Below the pieces are notes generated by a model. It was not told the DNA's origin and did no database searches. It saw only the letters and a list, made by a program, of their open reading frames with translations. Made by a program: the position numbers and the translations under genes. A stretch of 64,000 nt of DNA, from assembly GCA_030248135.1 (NCBI GenBank), contig JASANC010001402.1, positions 1 through 64,000 on the forward strand, given 5' to 3'. This DNA comes from Theristus sp. LFF4_11 (lineage: Eukaryota > Nematoda > Chromadorea > Monhysterida > Xyalidae). Of this stretch, positions 39,879 to 54,200 are shown piece after piece (positions within the stretch are counted from its first letter, which is position 1; every line of letters starts with the position of its first letter).

Positions 39879-40609
39879 CAGGGTGGGCCAAAAAACTACC
39901 GGATTACAAATTGCTCTATCTCACGTCTGGTGTGAGGTTATGAGGCTGAAATGTGGAAACATTGCAGAACTAAGGTTCTCATTTTTAGAATTTTTTAAAA
40001 GTATTTTTTCTTTTTATTGGCATTTGTTTTTTGACAATATTTTGAAAAAAGTGAAAGTTTTCATTTTTTGACTGATAAGACTCTGCAAAAAAAATGCAAT
40101 TTAGTGTTGAAGAGTTTTGAAACAACTGGCATGCACTGCAAACAAACCGATATTGAGGTTTTCAAGGAAAAAATCTAAGACGGTGTGCGCAAGATTGACG
40201 CAGACACTTGACTGCACCAGAAAGTGGTGATGAGTTTTCGACATCGGAAGGGTGCCGCCATTGAAATCCCTGGTTCACATTGAGCAACTAAACAAAAATC
40301 TATTACAAACTAACATCGGTGTTTCAAATAAACACGTGGAAAAAAGTGCAGCCCTTCTCGAAGAAAATTTGGATGATTATGTGAGCTTTTATTCAGAATT
40401 ATGATGAGTCAAAAAAAGTTGAAAATTGTGATTTTTCACGTTTATGAAAAGAATGTCAAAAACTATCATGCTGAAAAAAAGTTAGTAAAACTATTGGAAA
40501 AAAATGAGCACCTTAGTTCTGCAATGTTTCCAAATTTCAGCCTCACACCTCACACTGTGGACGCGAGATAGAACATTTTGAAATCCGATGGTGTTTTTGA
40601 CCCACCCTG
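39879..40609. mobile_element. Non-autonomous mariner-like element, 731 bp
   Basis: CAGGGTGGGCCAAAAA at the left is mirrored by the CCCACCCTG right tip. The inverted repeat extends about 100 bases (GAGGTTATGAGGCTGAAAT left; ATTTCAGCCTCA right). TA flanks both tips (39877-39878 and 40610-40611). No intact transposase frame is present inside; AT-rich text with frequent stops fills the interior. Confidence 0.85.
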
Positions 40610-40611
40610 TA

Positions 40612-43600
40612 CGTGTTAGCTTGCACGGCGGGCGATTTTTCTATTTCTCTTTCGCTGCCTGCAAGCGTCTTCCGGTCTATCCCGCTGCCTGGTGCGTTTA
40701 ATTGGCTCAAGCGCCCCAATGATCGAGCTATAAGAGACGTCAGCGAAAGCCTTATATATCGGTATATGTGTGGGCTCATGCAGAGCGCAGATAATTGGCA
40801 TGCACATATAGCCACAATAAATATGCTCTGTGCACCGTAGGCAGCCTCTACCGTATGCTCTGTGCGTATTGTATGCGCTAGCTTCTCAGTATATAAGCTT
40901 AATGGACCGGCAAAACATGTGAGAATGCGTGTATGTGTGTGAGCGTGTGCTTTCATGGGCTTCGGTCGGCCTGTGAAACTGATCTCAGTATAATAGTGCT
41001 TTGAATCAATCGCGAGCTGTCATATTTATTTTCGTGCGTTGCTTCACACCGATCTAGCAATCTGCAAACCGGCAACTATCCATCTTTCGACAACGCCTAC
41101 TAAACACGCAGTTCGAACACGCAAACTTTGACAGCTTTCCTTTTGCTGCTCCCTTTCGATGGCATGCTACGGTGGCCATGTGTGAAATTAACCATGGTGC
41201 TGTGTGAAGCTTGTAAATGATCAAAATGTTCATTGTAAATATTTGCTTTATACCCGAAAACTGGGTACATGACAATAGGACAAGGGTCATCATAAATTAC
41301 ATGATAATGCAATGGTGAGCTTGTGAACAAGAACAACAACAATGCGTTGAGTGTAATCGGTTTATCATGAGGATGAGCAAGAGTGAAAATGTCAATGTGA
41401 TAAATATGGAAGAAAACGAGATCGCGTAGTACATGCATGTTGATTTATTGCGGTCACGAGCAGGTGCTCTTGTGAACGACACCAGACGATGCGCCGCATT
41501 CATTCATTCCGTCATTGTCCGTCACTCTAATAGTCGTGTCGTGTCCATTATTCGACCGTTATGGTCGACCCGTTGGGAGTCGGCTCGCTGCTTTCGATTC
41601 ATAAAACGAATCAACATTGACAATGATGTTGGTGGTGCATGCAGCTGCAACTGAATGGAGTGCATGATGCTTCACATGCGTCTACAAGTATCCTTTATTT
41701 TACATGCCGAAGAACAGTATCGTGCCAGCAAGGTCATCCATTGATGCAGTCATTCAATGAACCCTTCTCCGCCCACTGTTTGTTTTAGTAGTGAAGATCG
41801 TAAAAAACCCGCAGGCTAATCATGTTGAGCTTTCGGCAAGTCAAGTTCAAGGCACTTGGTGACCTGTGTAAACAAATGTATAAACAAACGGCACGGACGA
41901 TTATTGTTAAACGATATTGTTAATTAGGTGAAAAATAGGTTTCGAGCTGACCATACTGAAGCGCTACCGCGGTGAAGCGAGATTACTGCATCAACGTTCT
42001 GAACTTCACTTCAACAAAATCCAGTATTAAAGTAGTTCCACAGCAAAAAAAAAACAACGCACAACACTAATCCGGCGCGCCTACCATCTGCCGTCTGAAA
42101 TCAAATGTGTTGAACAAGCGCTTTCATCCGATGGATTGAACAAACGTAATGAATGACATCAGTTTGTCACAGGCGATATAGTGCATTGTAAACAGTTGAT
42201 TGAAATTCTGAAATTCGAATTCAAATTTGAAATATACCGTGAGCGACAAGGTTGATGACGGAAAGGGGCGTCAGTTTTGAAAGAGAATAAAGCAGCAGAA
42301 CAAGTGAACCAACAATTCGCAGAGTCAGTGCAAAAGTGCTAATGCAGCGCAGCGATTACCGATTTGATTGCTCATGCATGCGCGCGCACGTTCTGCGATG
42401 TGTGCATATAATGATCCCACATAAATATATACGACAACGACAACAACCACCATGATTTTCAAAAGTCTAATCGTCGTCTATGGTTGGAGTGCATATACTT
42501 GATGGTGCGAAATTAGTGGCAATCACCTGCTAATGACACTGTAATTTTGTCAATTATATACCACACATGCGCACATACATTGTACATGCCCGTGAGCGCA
42601 CGACAGAAAGAGCGAGAGAGAAAGCCAGTTTTGCAGTTTCTGGCCATTGAGAACTTGAGTTTATATATACATGTGCTCTCGTTATTGTGAATCCGCCGTT
42701 ACAATGAAGTCGTTCAGTGTCTGATTACAGCGTCTAGTGTGGTCCAGGTGGTAGTGCACTTTTGCCTTTGTCGCCGACTTTCGCGTGCACACAATAATTT
42801 TTCCACAACATTCTTCATATATATATACATGTCTCCACCGATGATAATTACCGACATGTTATACATACATTACATGTATGTTCGTTTATATGGCCGTAGC
42901 AATTGCTGACTCCCGATAATGCGCATGTGTGCACGTTCCTGAAGACGAAAATAGTGCGTCATTTTCCAGTAATTTACCTACAACAATTTTCGGTAACCCC
43001 AGTAGATTTTTCAGAGTCAAAAACGAGTGTGTGTGTGTGTGCACGGGCATTTAGTAGCTGCACAGTGGAAAGACACACAGCGAGAGACACAGACGGAGGC
43101 GATTATAATGGCCGGTAGGCTAAATTATGCATCAGCCGCAGTCACCGGCGTCGTTGTCCACACCGGATCGGTGCAATTTCTGTTGCAGCGCAGCACTTAC
43201 ATGTCCGTCTACATGGCGCACGTGCACGCTGCGTGTACGCAGACGGCTGTATTTTTCGGCTCGTTGTCTATATGTAACTGGTCCGGAAAACCGAAAATTG
43301 CCCCATATCGGCGTTTTCGCATATACACTCAAAAACGGCATCGATATGGCAATTTTCGTTTTTGGCGAATTTCAGAATGCAATGCGCCTTTCTTGATTTC
43401 ACATTCGCTGTCAGGCCACGCACACGATACCGGCCGACCAATTGCCGTTTTCGATTGGGCGCCGTCGCATACAGCGCATCAAGTACAGCGCAACGTGTGC
43501 CGCACTGCCGAGCGGCTGACGCTGGTGGCGTCTCACTATTGAACTCAAAGTTGCCGCAAACTTTTACATTCAAATTCAACAACCACCACAAACTGTCAAT

Positions 43601-46600
43601 CATGGCTGAGGTGAGTGTCAATTCGATTCTTCAAATTACATTTACAAATGATCACATTTGCGTAAATCGCATGTTGCCTTTATAATCATGTTAAAACATT
43701 GCGCTGTATTTTTTTTTCTCGACTCTTATATGTCTCACGTGCGCTTTCTTGTTGAACCAAACGAAAAATCAACAGCACTGCTCGTATTGTCACCTGTTTA
43801 CACAGCGTAGACTGTGTTTTGATCGGTTTCGCGTCATTATAATCAATCACCATGTTTGTGTGTGTGTGCGCGCACCGCCTCCTTGCATGGCCACGCGGCG
43901 CTATTGAGATGTTCAAAAACACAAATGAACAGAAAAAGCACTGAATGTTGGTGATAGTATTTTGAAGGTGACACGTTCTGTCCATAGATAGAAACTGATC
44001 TGTAATGCCTGAACTTATGAAAAACCGCTCGATTTGGACGCTCGCTCACCACATAAACTGCATACTTTTTGCTGTCAGCTGCACGTTGCTTGTCCACACT
44101 CCACGTGTGTTGATGAAGCGCAGTCGAACCTGCAGTAACCGGATTTCAATACAGTCAAACAAGAAACAGAAAAAAGGAAGAAGTTGTCACACGAGAGCGT
44201 GTGCATGCGTGTCTGCGTTTGTTTCTGTGTTTGTGTTTCTGCACACGCACGCACACACACACACCAAAGTTCTTCCGCGCTTTTTTGAATTCAGCAAAAA
44301 GCACAGCGACATCGCCACGCTTCATTGCAGGAGTGCTGGAGACAAGCAAAGGTGTGTGCGTGCGTGCGTGTGTGCAACGGCAGCACTGTGCTCACGTGAG
44401 CAGCATTGGCAACGTGTGTGCGTGCGCGAGCGCGATTGTTTGCTTTCGAAATGTGCCGTTCGTCACATTCAGCATGCATTACGTAGTGAAAACTGTTGTA
44501 ATAATAAACGGGCACACTTGTGTTTTTTTGTTTTTCTCCGCATATAATCTTCAACTTCAACTCAACCAAAATATTGACTTCATAATACGAGAAAAAACAT
44601 GAACACAAAACAGACGGAGACAGACAAACGCACACTTATGGCGCATTATGGTGAAGCTGCATGTTGCGCTTTGTGGTTGATGAATGTGTGATGCGCTTAT
44701 GGCGTGCTGAAAAACTCATACACACATGCGTGCGTGAAACTGCGTGATATTTTAATACGCTCATGAAACGGTCATAATAAGCCTGAACAGTGACACGCCT
44801 ATGCAAGCGTAACTTTGCTCATGTGCAGGTTTTTTGGAGTCGCGCCGCGCACTTACACTTGCAAACAGTGTGGACAGGCGTCTGGTCCAGCAAATGTTGA
44901 CTTTCATTCAACAAACAACGTTGTTGCTGCTGTTGTTTTTGTAGTTTTTTTGGTGTTGTGCGGGGGCAGCCGTTCTCTATCTGTCTTACGTTCTGGTCGC
45001 CACTTTTTCTCTCATCTGCCAACTTGACTTGTTTGACTTTTTCCACACTATTTTTTGTTCTCAATCAGCATAATCATATCATATCATACTTTTATGCCTT
45101 ATGGTTGTTTTTTTGTTTGATCGTGTTTTTTCAATATCAATTATCCTGTTATGCAATAATGAATCAATTTCACACACGTCCATCGACTGCGTCTTTCACA
45201 AGGGGCGCTGCACGTTCACGTTCGCAGATCTTCATTTTTTACTGATCATGGACGAGAAAAAAGCTCTGACGAATGCCGACATTGTTTGATCAAAGGTGTT
45301 GTCATGAGATTTCAAGATAGTCGATCAACGTAATCAAAACGCGCAAGTTGTGCAGATCGAAAGAAACTGCGTCACCACAGCAACAGCCGACTTTTTCCTT
45401 GATCTGCATATCCGCTGGTCTCAAGTGACCGCATGCTGTTACAATTTTTGGTCATTATACATTGAATGCTCATTAAAAAAATGTAATTACAGTGATCTAC
45501 CAAACACACTTTTTTCATGACGTTAGTCGGCCCAGGCGAGACTTTGACTGACAGGCCGTATTATGTCAATCTAATGAGATCAGTTACCGCTCTCTTGTGA
45601 TGGTTATCTACGTAAATGGCCACCCAGTGACCACACGCAGCTTTTTGATAGCGCTTGCGCTCATTGCTGCCGATGGATTTTCCATTCATTTGGCTTTTCT
45701 GCTTGTGCGGTGTTCGCAAACGCAACGCATTCAGTTAATGCAAGTCATTCAAAACCTCTGAAATCACACAAACCGCAGTTTAGTCAGCTTTGAAATTCGA
45801 TTGACAAAATCACGGATTTCTCGTGGGGACGATGATGGCGGCCATGTTGGCATACCCTCCGATCGGCTTTGCATCGACGGCCATGCAAACGCGCATACGA
45901 GAGCTCGCCTGGTTGCATCAGTTCACGTGAGTTTGTTGACGTGAAACGTACGCCGCTGTTTACTGGCGTCTTCCAAAACTTTCTGTGCTCACTTTTTGTC
46001 GTTGCCGCACACGCTTTCACCTGACCATTCACTTTTTCAAGTCTACTAATGTTCTTGTTCTGCGCATTCTGCGAATTTCTGATGGGTTCTAACGGCATTT
46101 TCACATGCGCACTTTTTTCTGGCCACGGGCACGTTCCACAAACCGTGGTGACTCTTGTTTGAGAAAACTCAAGAAAAATTATCTTCTGCACAATTGGACG
46201 ATTTGCGAACACGCGTTCGAGGTGCTGCTTTTTTTGTCCAACATACGTGTAGACTTTTTTGCTGAGTCAGTTCTGCAGATCAAAGAATGTTGTTTTCTCT
46301 CATCATAAACCAGTAATACAGCAAATGCTGCTTGCCGTCAACATTGAAACCTGAACTTTTTTGTCACTTGTTGTCATGCGTTTTTTTTGCGTGCGCACGT
46401 TTGCGTCGCATTGTACAAACGTGCTTGCATGCTTGTCTTTCCATATTTACTTTTCTTAGTGCGCGCACACAACTTTTTCTGTCATCACTGTGTTTTTTCA
46501 ACATTGTCAACAAACAACAACACGAAGTACACATCAACAAAAGTGTAGGTGGCACTGGGCTGCGTCTCTAACGGGAGAACAATGAGGCAACACGATTGTG

Positions 46601-48244
46601 CACTACAGCCCATGATCAGAAATGAGAATAAAGCACCAATAGTGGTTGAATCTAACCGAGGCTGACACTGAAACTTGTGACGTGCCGTGAGTGTACGTGA
46701 GAGAAAAAGTTATTTTTTTGTAAACTATGCGCAATAGAGAGACAACAATATGTTGATGCTTAGCCCCTGATTGCTTATGACTGAAAAACTATCTGATTTG
46801 CGATTTATTCCGTGCAAAAGGGCAAATCGCCGTCAAACGGTGTGATTGTTACAGCGTGCATATTGTGATTAGTGTCCGTGTGTCCTTTCAGTTTCACAAA
46901 CGCAGTCGAATAGTTTTGTTTTTTTAAATCGCATTGTTATCACACGCGTGTGTGCATACACGGACGGTGATTGTTGCTGTACAGCACATGTCCACGTACG
47001 TGCATGTTGATGCGGCGGCGGCACACGACTGTACGCACACGACGTGCTGCGCTGTGCAGTGAGTTTTTTTTTCTAGCAGTTGAGTTTTGTGGTGTTGTAT
47101 TGTAGTTTGTCGTGCTGTCTTGTCTCGTCAATCATAATTCAATCACTTTGCCGCGTTGTGTCACTAGTGGCGAGACCACCATGGATGAACATGTGTGCAA
47201 TGTGCGCAGTGTGTCTTCTGCCTGTTCGTAATTTCTGGAACATGTTTGAAAATACAATAAATCTAGAATTGTGCGCTGTTGTTGTTTTTTTCGGTGACCA
47301 TCGCACACCAACCGCAGCAGTCACCGTCGCTCTCAAGAATTAAGACATACACATAGCAGGCGAGCCGTTTATGTTTTAACTGTCGTCTACGTTTCATGTG
47401 AGGCGTCGCAAGTAACACGTTGTTGTGGTTGGAAAGAATTCCGTCATCCTAACCGTTATACATGTGGTACTACAAACTGTAAATTTCTTGGTGAATGGCA
47501 GAATAAAAAAAAATATGACGAAACTGCGTCAGCGCATCGCAACCGCCAACGTGTGCGCTTCTGAAACGCGGCTCGAAATCACCCGGGCGAAGTGAAACTG
47601 TGTTTTTTTATTCTCGTCACTCACATGCGCACGTGCGTGCAAGTGCGTGTGTGTGAAATCAAGGTGTCTTCTCAGAGAGCGACAAGTGTCACTTGATTTG
47701 TCACATTACAACGCATTCGAAACCGATCGTGTCAGAGCGTTTTGCATATTTTCTGGATTGATATCGCATCGCCGCCGTTCTTCGGGGGCGTGTGCGTGTT
47801 CGTAGAGTGGTGTCGCGACAAATTGCTATTGACATTGACACATGACATGTGTTCGCTGTCCCGTACACTATGGCCATGCTACTAATTGGACAACACGGTC
47901 GCCGCCGCTCTATATTTCTATATTTGACGGCTTTATTTTGATATTTACTACTGCTCGAGCCAGCGCGAACGCAAAAAAACAGTTGAAATCGAACACCTCT
48001 GCCTGCGGTGACACACGCATGACCTGTGCACGCGCGGTTGAACGGCGTATTTATGGTGATCGTCAGCATCTTCATCCACACACTTACCGTACCAACCAAC
48101 TGTGCTGATGCGTTGCGTCTTTATGTGGACAAAAACAACAACCGCAACAATCTGTCTATATCGAAACCGCATAACCATTTATAAAATTTCTCCTGAACAG
48201 ACTACTATACATTGTATATAATCATACACATTGCACCGCGCAAG
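40612..48244. other. Gene-poor region upstream of dlx
   Basis: About 7.6 kb hold no exon I can support. CA/TG and GCGTGTG-type runs are frequent, and some TATATA stretches occur (about 42660-42850). The position makes it the natural place for dlx promoter and enhancers, but that is inference from location only. Confidence 0.5.
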
Positions 48245-51200
48245 ATGGATTATGACTGTGATTTCGTTGAACAAGCAGATCAACATCAGCATTCAACAAC
48301 AACAACAACAACTACACCACCACCACCACCGGCAACAGCAGGGGCATTAAACGATCAAGCCGAACACGAGCAATTGAGCATCTGGGTTGATGACTATGTC
48401 ACTTTCGAGCCTGTGATGCTTGACAACGCCCAGCCACATGCATCCGCCACCACTTCCTGCGAATACCAGCGGTACAAATGTGTTTGACTTTTCACAAATG
48501 TTTCCTTATATTCTCCCACTCCTTTGAAGCTCATTCTTGCCTTTGCAACCGAAGGGCGGGGCAACACCAGTTCCACCCAGTGATTCACATTCCGTTGCTC
48601 TTTGTCTTTCCTGCGTCGCCCATAATCATCCAATACTTTTTCTTTCCGATAGTGCAATTTTCTTTCGAAGTACAAAGGTGTCTGTTACATTATTTGTCTT
48701 TCATTGAACGCTTCGACACACACACAGGCACGACACATTCATAGAGTGTAATCGCAAATGGACCGTGCGTCTCTTATGAAACACCGCAGACGGCACATTT
48801 GCACAATCTCAGTTTATGCACGATACAAAACGCAAATTGATTGCTCAACCGCAACACCTCAATATACAAACGTACGTATTTCTTGCGGCACGACTCAGTC
48901 TCACCATAATATGCGCCCAAAAAGTGTTGCTCTCCGTCTCAGACGCGACCTCCAAAAGAGCACTGCGATGTCGCCAGCTCCCCGTTGGGTGCATCCGTGC
49001 CACTGTAATGTGACAACAATTGAATTTGCGCTTGCGGCCCACACCTTTGCACGATGGTTGAAACACCGATATAAACAGCGACCTACAAATGTGCGCATGA
49101 AGCAGCAGCACACAGCGAACGAGTGACAATGCATGATATAAACTAAGACACGGCCGGCGAGGTGTGTGCCTGCGCCGCTGCGTCGTCCACCCGGCGCCCG
49201 CCCCCTGCCGAGTGCCATGAATGTACGAACATAAACACACCGCAACGCACATTGTATGCACCCCCATTGTACTACTCATTCGCTTGTCTCGATGTTTGAT
49301 CCGCGCTCTTGCGTTAAACCTGCTCGAACCAATGGGCGGACTCTGGTGGGGCGCGATGCGACCAATGAACGTGCAGCGCACATGCGCGATCGTATATGTC
49401 ACTGTGTATTGTTTGTGCGTGTGCACTCAATCCGCTGCCCTCCGCATCTTATGTACGTTTAGCCTATCTTTTTTCTCTCGCTGATATCCACTTATCCACT
49501 TCATGTATCAACATTAAAATGCACAGCGCGCTGGTAGTCAAGTGGCGTTTAAACACACGTTCGACTGTGTTTAACCGTAGCTCGAGTTCACTTGGAGACC
49601 ATAATTGACGCTGTTGTTGTTTTAAACGTTCTCGCTGTTTACATTACCGGCGATTTACAATGTCTGGAACGTTCATTTAGTTTTTTTCGACCCCTCTCTC
49701 ATATTACAAATTGTAATGCACTCAAATTATTGGAATCTCAAATTATCAATTACCTGGTCACCCCGGACACTGTAGTCAACGATTATAGTGATTACCAATG
49801 AATATCTTTATGTTTATTTAGCGGCTATGATCGATTTGTTTGCGATTTTAATCAAATGACTCGAATTATCCTCACAACCACCGTTTAGAATGTGAACATG
49901 GACGTGTTCCACTGAGTGTATGTTATGGCAATTTTAAAACTCTTTGACAGCTGCATTTGCATGCCCAAATATCTTCAACATAAGATTGCTTTGATAACAG
50001 GTTTCCGTTCTTGATTATGATTGTTCAGAAACCTATTAGGTATGGCTGTATTTTCTGCAAAAAAGCTTTCACGTAATATTTGTTCTGTTGTTTAAAAATT
50101 GGTTCACTTGTCTGTAATTAATTTTCTTGTTAAGTTTGTTTTCATTATTTGTCACTGTGATACTTTATTTTTTAATTTCTAGTGCAAAACAACTTTTCAG
50201 CTCACAGCACTGCAATCCGGCAGCCGCACTCATGTCAACGCCAGTGTCAGAGCAGCTTGCTCAGAATTCTTATGTGCAGCTCGATCAAATACAACAGGTG
50301 AATATCATTAAATTTTGAGAGCTGCCTTGTTACTCTTTTACATGTCTGAATCATTTATTAAATAATTGTTTCTAAAATAGAATAAATAATTATAAGCTAA
50401 ACTATTTTTATTACACTGTATATAGTTATAACCAATCAACCAAAACGGAATTTTTTTCTAAAATAATCGTATCCAAATCCCATGAATTTCATTCAAGTCA
50501 GCCAACTTTTGATTTTCGCAGCTGGAATTTGGAAAATGAGAGTTTCTTTCAACAGAAAAAACAGTTTGTCAGAATGTTAGTCAGCCAGAATTCTTGTTTG
50601 TTCGCCTTCGTGTAATGGTCTGCGGTCATTTTATTTTGAAACAAAAACCGTTTTTACGTTTCACCTTTTCTTTTTCTTTCTGTTCACTTCACACATCACA
50701 CATTAAATTAGACAAACGTTACGTAAGTTCAAAATAGAATAGAAAGGAAGACTGAAAAGAAACCTTAAAGGTTTGAACTGCTCAATCAATTGTAATGGCT
50801 TTTGCGTGGCCATGGTCGTTTTATATCAGATCAATGCAGTTACAAGTACAGGTACAGTTCGTCGTGTCGTCGTGTTTATTTTAATTTAGTTTTTTTTGCG
50901 CGTTGTCTCTCAACACTCTGTTACTCTCATCTCATCATGCCATCAATTTTGCAGGACATCAAGCCGACAATGACACAGACGTCGTTAGGATTCTTGGAAA
51001 CGAGCGGCGGCACCGCCCAGAACATTCCCCCCGCGTACAGCGTCGCCAGTCAGTATGTCAGGACGCCATCTCAAACACAAGTAAGCAAGCGCGCAAGCTG
51101 CGTTTGATTTTTTCTGTTAATTATTCGCGCACCAGTTCCGTAAACCATAAGGTACCAAACTCCGGTGGAATGGAAACGGGCAATACTGCCCCGCCCCGAG

Positions 51201-54200
51201 CCCAGCCAGCCCAGCCCAATTTACCCTCGGCTCTGTAGGGAGCAGACCGTTAGATGTTATTGGTCACTCCAGTTTCTCCATTCTGTGTCTTGTCCGCAGC
51301 GGGGTTCGGACTTTCCACCTACAGAACGGTAGACAGAAGTCCTACACCTGCGCTACAGACGCGACAAAAACTTTGCGGCTTCGTGTGAGGGGGCGACGGT
51401 GAAGCTTCACAATTTTGCCGGTTGATCTCATATTGATTGATCACACTGAAATACAGACAGAATTGAATTGCTTGTGTGGTGTTTGCAGATTTCGGGTCAA
51501 TCGTTGAGTCCAACGGAGAGTTTTGCGTCTCGTGCCATTCCTGGATATTTCTACGGCGCTGGCGGCCAAGCGTTCGGCGCTGCCGGTTACACGACGAACG
51601 CCGCAAACACATTTCTAACATATCCCAGTACGGCGTCGCCACCTGCCGAAGGTTCGCTCGTTCGTTCCTGTGTCGCGTGGACTCCGATTTGGTTAACGCT
51701 GAGAAATTGCTTAACTCATACAAGTTTTGGGTTGTTTAAAAGTGTCAGCAAACTGTTCAAGCGGTTTTCTCGCTCGTCGCCTCGGTCACCTTGGTATGGT
51801 AACGGCTAGCCATCACAAGCCAGCCAGCCAGCCTTGTTCGTGCCCCGTGCATTCGAGTTTGGGAGGGACGACGTGGAGTGTGTACGATGTGTGTGTACGT
51901 GGACGACTTCGCCGAAGGGTGTATTGGCACTTGTAACAATGAAGCTCCCTGGGCACGCTACTTGACGGCGTTCTGAATCAGCCGTGCTGTGCTTCTGCTC
52001 TTAGCGAGAAACATCGCCTTGATTCACAATTAATTGAATGAATTTATGTTCGTTCGTTCTCGTGCGTGCGGTTTCGCTCGTTCACTCTTTATTTTCACCG
52101 TCTGTTTTGTTGCAGACGGCACGATCACGAAGATCATCGAGGGCGGCGAAGTGCGCATCAACGGCAAAGGCAAGAAGATCCGCAAGCCGCGCACGATCTA
52201 CTCGAGTCTGCAGCTGCAGGCGCTCAACAAACGATTCCAACGAACGCAGTATCTCGCGTTGCCCGAGCGCGCTGAGCTCGCCGCCAGTCTTGGTCTCACG
52301 CAGACGCAGGTTGGCGAACTTGGAAATACGGTGTTTGTTCTTGAGTTTGCGGTTGGCGTTTTCACTTTGCATTGCATCCCTCGGAGCTTCACACCACAGA
52401 AACTTCGGACGGTTGGTCGACGGTTGATGTTAAACTCAAACTCGCTCACTAGTTGCCTGGTGGTCGCGTTTGTGGATTTTATGATTGGATTATTAGTCTG
52501 CTGGTTATGTCAGAGTCGGAAGACAAAGGCGGTCCATTTGATTGCTCGGTTCAGAGGTGATAACAGCGATGTCTGTCGTCGTATGTGTGCATGGGCGGTC
52601 TGTTTACACAGGTTACAGGTTGAGTTGTAATTGTTCGTTCACGAGACGTCTTGTCTTTGTGTGAGTGTTGCTTGCACTTGTGTGGCTGCGGTTCGGTTCT
52701 TCCCAGAGCGCCCAGCCGTGATCGTCTCAAACAATCACTTGTGTTGTTCGTCTTCCGTTAACGACCTTTCACTTTTTTTATGCGGTCATCTTTCTTGTGG
52801 TTGTCGCTCTTTTTTTATTCGGTGTTAAGAGTCGCGGCGTCGTTTGAGCATGCCGCCGTGCTACCGTAGTCCTTTGGTACAGCGCATGCATGTCTGTTGC
52901 ATGTGCAGTCGAGGGCACTTCTGCAATGTTCTCACTTTTGGCCGACTGCTTCGTTGAAAGTGGTTTTGACCACCCAGAAACGTTGTGTGTGCGTTGTTTT
53001 GTAGGTTTTATTGTGGCACTGCTTTGACATTTTATGCATTCTTTCCGGTTGGTTTGCGTCGTGCAACAAGTGTGCGTGTGCCCGTGCAATTGTTCTCGAC
53101 ACAGCACCATCGAAGTGCATTTTGATTTTATTATCGCACACGTCTTTTCTCTTAGTTTCTTCCGTTTTTTACAGCCCTCATATAAACATGCGGAGGATGT
53201 GCGATGGAATTTCTTCAGATTTGTTCATTGCCACTATTGTGTGAAATGTGCAACTGAACTGAGGTGCTGTGATGGGAGGCAATTGTTGTGTGGATGTTCA
53301 AGAGTTTATTCATCGTGTCGACGTCGTCGTCGTTGGCGCCATTGTTTTATTTGCAGCACGGTTTCGTTTGTTCGTCTGAGTGCGCACATGCGACGGCCAA
53401 GGTTTGCTTGAAGACACGCCACAGAGAACACTGCAAAATGACACCACTTGCCGCCGTGTTTTCATGTTTGGTTGCACATTCAAGAAGTGCACAGTTCAAT
53501 AAACAAAACATAACAACAATATCATGTGAGATACACGGAGTGCGTGTTTCGCAAAGATGCTCATCGTCTTGCATGTGCAACAACCGCCGCGCGTTGAGTC
53601 GAATCAACGTGCACTTGACAGCGATGTTGTGCAGTTTGAATGGTGTGCGTGCGATGTCAGCCAACCACAACAGTTGCTGGTTGCAGCAGTCAATTGAGTG
53701 TGTCGCAGGCAAGTGTACCTTTGGGAGTGCTGTGCCGATGTTGCACAAGCGTATTGTTCGCTGTTGTGCACTTCGCTTCACCACCCGACCTGTGTTGCAT
53801 GCTGCGTCGTGCGTCTGTGTGTGTAGCCACTTTGCCAGCCAGCCAGCCACTGCGTGTGTGCGTGTCCGTTTGTTCGCGAATTCTCCGCGCTTGTAGCGCC
53901 GCGTTTGTCCTTGCGCGCATTTTTTTCGGGGCCACACTCTTTTTTTCTGTCTCTCTGGTCGGGCACGAATCGAGTCGCTTTTGGTTTTGCGGCGGGCGCG
54001 ACCGAGGTTGGCAAACGCTTGTTGACTCTGTTGCATCTGTGCTGTGTCTCGCTGTCACTCACTCTAAACTCGGTGACTAAACTCGCCGTCTATCCAAACT
54101 ACTGTACTTTTTTATTTATTATTATTTTATTATTATGATCATATGTTCAAACGCAGGCGCATGTATGTTTTGTTGTTGTATTGTTCACAGATGAGCGAGA

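Noticed and set aside
43027..43542. 171-residue plus-strand frame
   Set aside because: It begins in a GT repeat, shows no recognisable domain, and overlaps other frames of similar length in the same GC-richer patch; likely chance.
53347..54036. 229-residue minus-strand frame in the dlx intron
   Set aside because: It is Thr/Arg/Cys-rich, as expected of antisense TG-rich DNA, overlaps several equally long frames, and has no domain or splice support.
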